Source of the DNA: Phallusia fumigata
Taxonomy: Eukaryota; Chordata; Ascidiacea; Phlebobranchia; Ascidiidae
Direction of reading: 5' to 3'
Length of the DNA: 37,211 nt
NCBI GenBank assembly: GCA_008931825.1
Contig: QXVZ01002033.1
Location: forward strand, 1-37,211
Below are positions 35,601 through 37,211 of this stretch, one piece after another. The translations under genes were made by a program, and so were the position numbers. Every line of letters starts with the position of its first letter. Position 1 is the first letter of the stretch. Under the pieces are notes generated by a model. It had not been told where the DNA came from. It worked only from the letters and a program-made list of their open reading frames with translations, and ran no database searches.

Positions 35601-37201
35601 TCGAAAAATGATTGTATTTTACAAATTTCCCAATTCTTTGTATTTGTCCAGCAGCAACGTGCAACTAAATTAGATCAAAGATGGTAGCCGGTTACTTAGT
35701 TTGTTTTATGCCAGTGGTTATGACTCATGTTTCTGAACCCCGCAAATTTCAAAATGCATGTGCAGCGAGTCATTTACTGACACAGCATGTGTTTTCACCG
35801 CAAACCAAACGCTCACTCACCGCAACCCCCCGGGGTTCGAACAAACCCAGTATTAAATCCACTGGTTAGGTTTTTTACACAATACCAGAGAGGGGTTGAA
35901 ATTTTTTTTTTTTTAACTTTCACTGCTTTCACATAGAACTAGTCGGCCGTTGGTCGTTTATGCCCAGGTCCGCACTAAATAGTTTTGTTTTACACATGAC
36001 TTAAGAAAACAATGGTTTTGAGACTGAAACTTGGCTTTATCCGCACATGTTTTATACAGGCTCCTGTAGTAGCTGCTGTCATTCACACAAGCAAGAAATA
36101 TTCCGAAATTTCAAGCGCCCCTGTCACCCCAACGTATCACATGCCTCCGCAACAAGCCTCCAAACCCCTTGTGGTTCCCCAGCCAGCCCCAGAAAACCCG
36201 GTTGTGACAAAAGTGTCCAAACCAAAACCGGAAGTACAACATACGACCACACCTATAAACCCTGGGCCCGAAAATGCTCCAGCGCCTGTAGAGAAAGGTA
36301 TTTATCACTATAAAGACGTGCAAAGATGTGTCAAAGCAAGTAATGGGCAACATTTTCGCCTCATTTTACTTAAAACAGAAAGACACATGGCTAACCATTA
36401 CGAAGTATGTTTGTCGAGAGATTCGCATAAACAAATAGCTTTTGGATTTTCATTTCTTTTCGAACAATATTGCTTTGTTTAAATTCAAAATTGTGCTTTG
36501 TTCAGCACCCGTACCCGCAACCAAGACACGGCCGGCTGTTACCCCAACAAAACCCGTTGAAAAGCCAACCCCGGAAAAACAAAAATTGGTTCACCCACCC
36601 GTCCATGACCCTGTGGTCCCGGCTCCCGCCGAACATGTTCCCGTAAACCACGACCACCCACCACCACACAAGGGCAGAAGTGCCTCTCGCAGTTCGTCGT
36701 TGAAGAAATCTCAACACCCGAAACCAGAAGCCAGCGCGCGGCCTGAGACCGCTAACAGAGTGGAGATACCAAGCAAAGCGCAGGTCGACCGACCTGCTCC
36801 ACAAGCTAACGAAGTAAGAAGGTTTTTTATCTTGTTGAAGTTAAGAGCCAAACATGAATGTATAATTAATACGCGATAATCAGCAAACATTCTCATAGCG
36901 GGTGAGTTTTTTTTATCTATTGGTACGTGTTGCCATAGCAACCGAACATCAAGCATTAATATGAAATGTGGCTCCTCTGCCAAACAGAACACTTGGAAGT
37001 TATGACCCGCACCTACTTGATTGTGAAGGCAGGTCAATCGAATGTGCAGATGACATGCAGTTTAATTTTATCTTTTGACCTTGTAACTTCTGCCAAGTCT
37101 AATATATTCGTACATTGATAGATCACTCCCGAAGGAACAAAGAGGCGAAGAAACAAACTCGTCCAGTGATCGGAATTCTTCTTCTTCATCCCCCACTCCA
37201 G
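26633..37201 (+). CDS. LARP4: La-related protein 4/4B (3' partial)
   Basis: LARP4 proteins bind mRNA poly(A) regions and poly(A)-binding protein in the cytoplasm and favour mRNA stability or translation. Exons: 26633-26653, 26977-27097, 27556-27657, 28289-28469, 29328-29464, 29893-29996, 30126-30290, 30845-31009, 31255-31515, 32140-32367, 33172-33283, 33879-34093, 34339-34393, 34799-34907, 34980-35061, 35319-35411, 35493-35570, 36060-36297, 36506-36813, and tentatively 37135-37201. Phases agree throughout, giving 925 codons before the last tentative exon. The short first exon starts at an ATG in strong Kozak context (GCCATGG). [20 protein letters not shown] and [12 protein letters not shown] closely match vertebrate LARP4 and LARP4B. 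The gene looks like a single co-orthologue of both. The conserved C-terminal SYAEVCQ-type segment is not in the window, so the 3' end lies to the right. Confidence 0.9.
28289..30290 (+). other. LARP4: LARP4 La motif plus RRM (La module)
   Basis: Exons 28289-28469, 29328-29464 and 29893-29996 encode the La motif at about residues 125-200 (numbered from the 26633 ATG): [20 protein letters not shown], then the VPIWTIANF and KKLTSD segments. Exons 29893-29996 and 30126-30290 encode the RRM at about 207-282, with RNP2-like CIVILREI and the strand [18 protein letters not shown]. The order and the spacing of about 10 residues between the two domains match the family. The aromatic pair YYF is kept here, as in La and LARP1, where human LARP4 has FCF. 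Confidence 0.92.
28549..29222. repeat. Imperfect tandem duplication of about 330-345 bp around an N (probable allelic assembly overlap)
   Basis: The stretch from about 28549 to 28875 is repeated at 28877-29222. Shared landmarks are TTTGTGTTGCATGCTATAG, GGCATTTTTCTGTAATTGTA, GTCTGTGTCCAGACAT and TTTTTCTTAGTAACC. The copies differ by substitutions and an indel of roughly 20 bp near 29010-29035. Copies meeting at N28876 with allele-level divergence suggest two haplotypes left unmerged in LARP4 intron 28470-29327. Confidence 0.8.
30339..30412. repeat. AT-rich ATATAT/TGTGTAATTATAC repeat
   Basis: Alternating ATATAT and repeated TGTAATTATACATA-like units form short palindromes just downstream of the exon 30126-30290 donor. 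Low complexity with no coding meaning. Confidence 0.7.
30651..30780. repeat. Long imperfect inverted repeat (130-bp hairpin) in a LARP4 intron
   Basis: The left arm 30651-30707 begins CTGGCCCAAATAGTTCTTAA and the right arm 30725-30780 ends TTAAGAACTATTTGGACCAG. The arms pair over about 56 bp with a handful of mismatches, leaving a loop of about 17 nt. It may be a foldback MITE. On the minus strand the loop-proximal part reads CTGATAATGGCATGAG and then TTGTTGCCGAAACG. Confidence 0.85.
30845..37201 (+). other. LARP4: LARP4 low-complexity C-terminal region
   Basis: Exons from 30845 on encode about 650 residues rich in Pro, Gln, His, Ser and Asn, with [10 protein letters not shown] (31009) and HQQQQRDR runs. 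A basic patch [11 protein letters not shown] lies in exon 34980-35061. Exon 35319-35411 encodes [10 protein letters not shown], the counterpart of SNFPPLPG in vertebrate LARP4, and exon 35493-35570 encodes DVVKGL, also conserved. Exons 36060-36297 and 36506-36813 encode Pro/Val/Lys repeats of the PxP, KPTPEK and PVVPAPAEH type. The tentative exon 37135-37201 is open in phase and acid/Ser-rich, but its acceptor (CTCCCGAAG) is weak. Confidence 0.8.
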
Positions 37202-37211
37202 GTAAGAGAGA

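Noticed and set aside
37122..37134. LARP4 last exon starting at 37122 after GATAG
   Set aside because: In phase 0 that start reaches a stop after 15 codons. Starting at 37135 keeps an open Ser/Glu-rich frame to the donor at 37202.

Overview
The window is animal nuclear DNA. It has spliced genes with GT..AG introns, AT-rich introns, several families of degenerate transposon remnants, and no operons, rRNA or CRISPR. Three conserved bilaterian genes can be assembled exon by exon from reading-frame phase. The short introns (down to 67 nt), a single gene resembling both LARP4 and LARP4B, and two haplotype-like duplications at single-N joins suggest a highly heterozygous invertebrate. An ascidian tunicate such as Ciona is my best guess, but the species is inferred and not proven.

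Layout. Positions 1-10511 (+) hold the 3' two thirds of a PPP4R4-like gene (HEAT-repeat regulatory subunit of protein phosphatase 4): 16 coding exons in unbroken phase to a TAG at 10509-10511, then a 3' UTR with poly(A) signals. Its 5' exons lie left of the window. Positions 16522-12234 (-) hold a complete six-exon carbohydrate sulfotransferase gene (385 codons), tail to tail with PPP4R4. It encodes a type II Golgi membrane protein with both PAPS-binding motifs. Positions 16523-23066 are mostly non-coding; they contain one candidate pair of phase-matched exons of unknown identity and a patch of CACGTG motifs. Positions 23067-24852 (+) are a long open exon (556 codons once an assembly duplication is collapsed) of low-complexity, probably disordered protein. 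It ends in a phase-0 donor. Positions 26633-37201 (+) are a LARP4/LARP4B-like gene with La motif, RRM and a long Pro/Gln/His-rich tail. It runs off the right edge. The 23067 exon can splice in phase to the same second LARP4 exon as the short first exon at 26633, so it may be an alternative 5' coding exon.

Functionally the three genes are unrelated: phosphatase scaffolding, glycan sulfation in the Golgi, and mRNA binding and stability or translation. The introns are heavily invaded by non-autonomous DNA transposons: hAT-like remnants, a 432-bp element with perfect 20-bp terminal inverted repeats, foldbacks, tRNA-derived SINE-like pieces, and two dispersed families present in introns of both PPP4R4 and the sulfotransferase gene. 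Two tandem duplications flanking single Ns (23300-23534 and about 28549-29222) are best read as unmerged contig ends.
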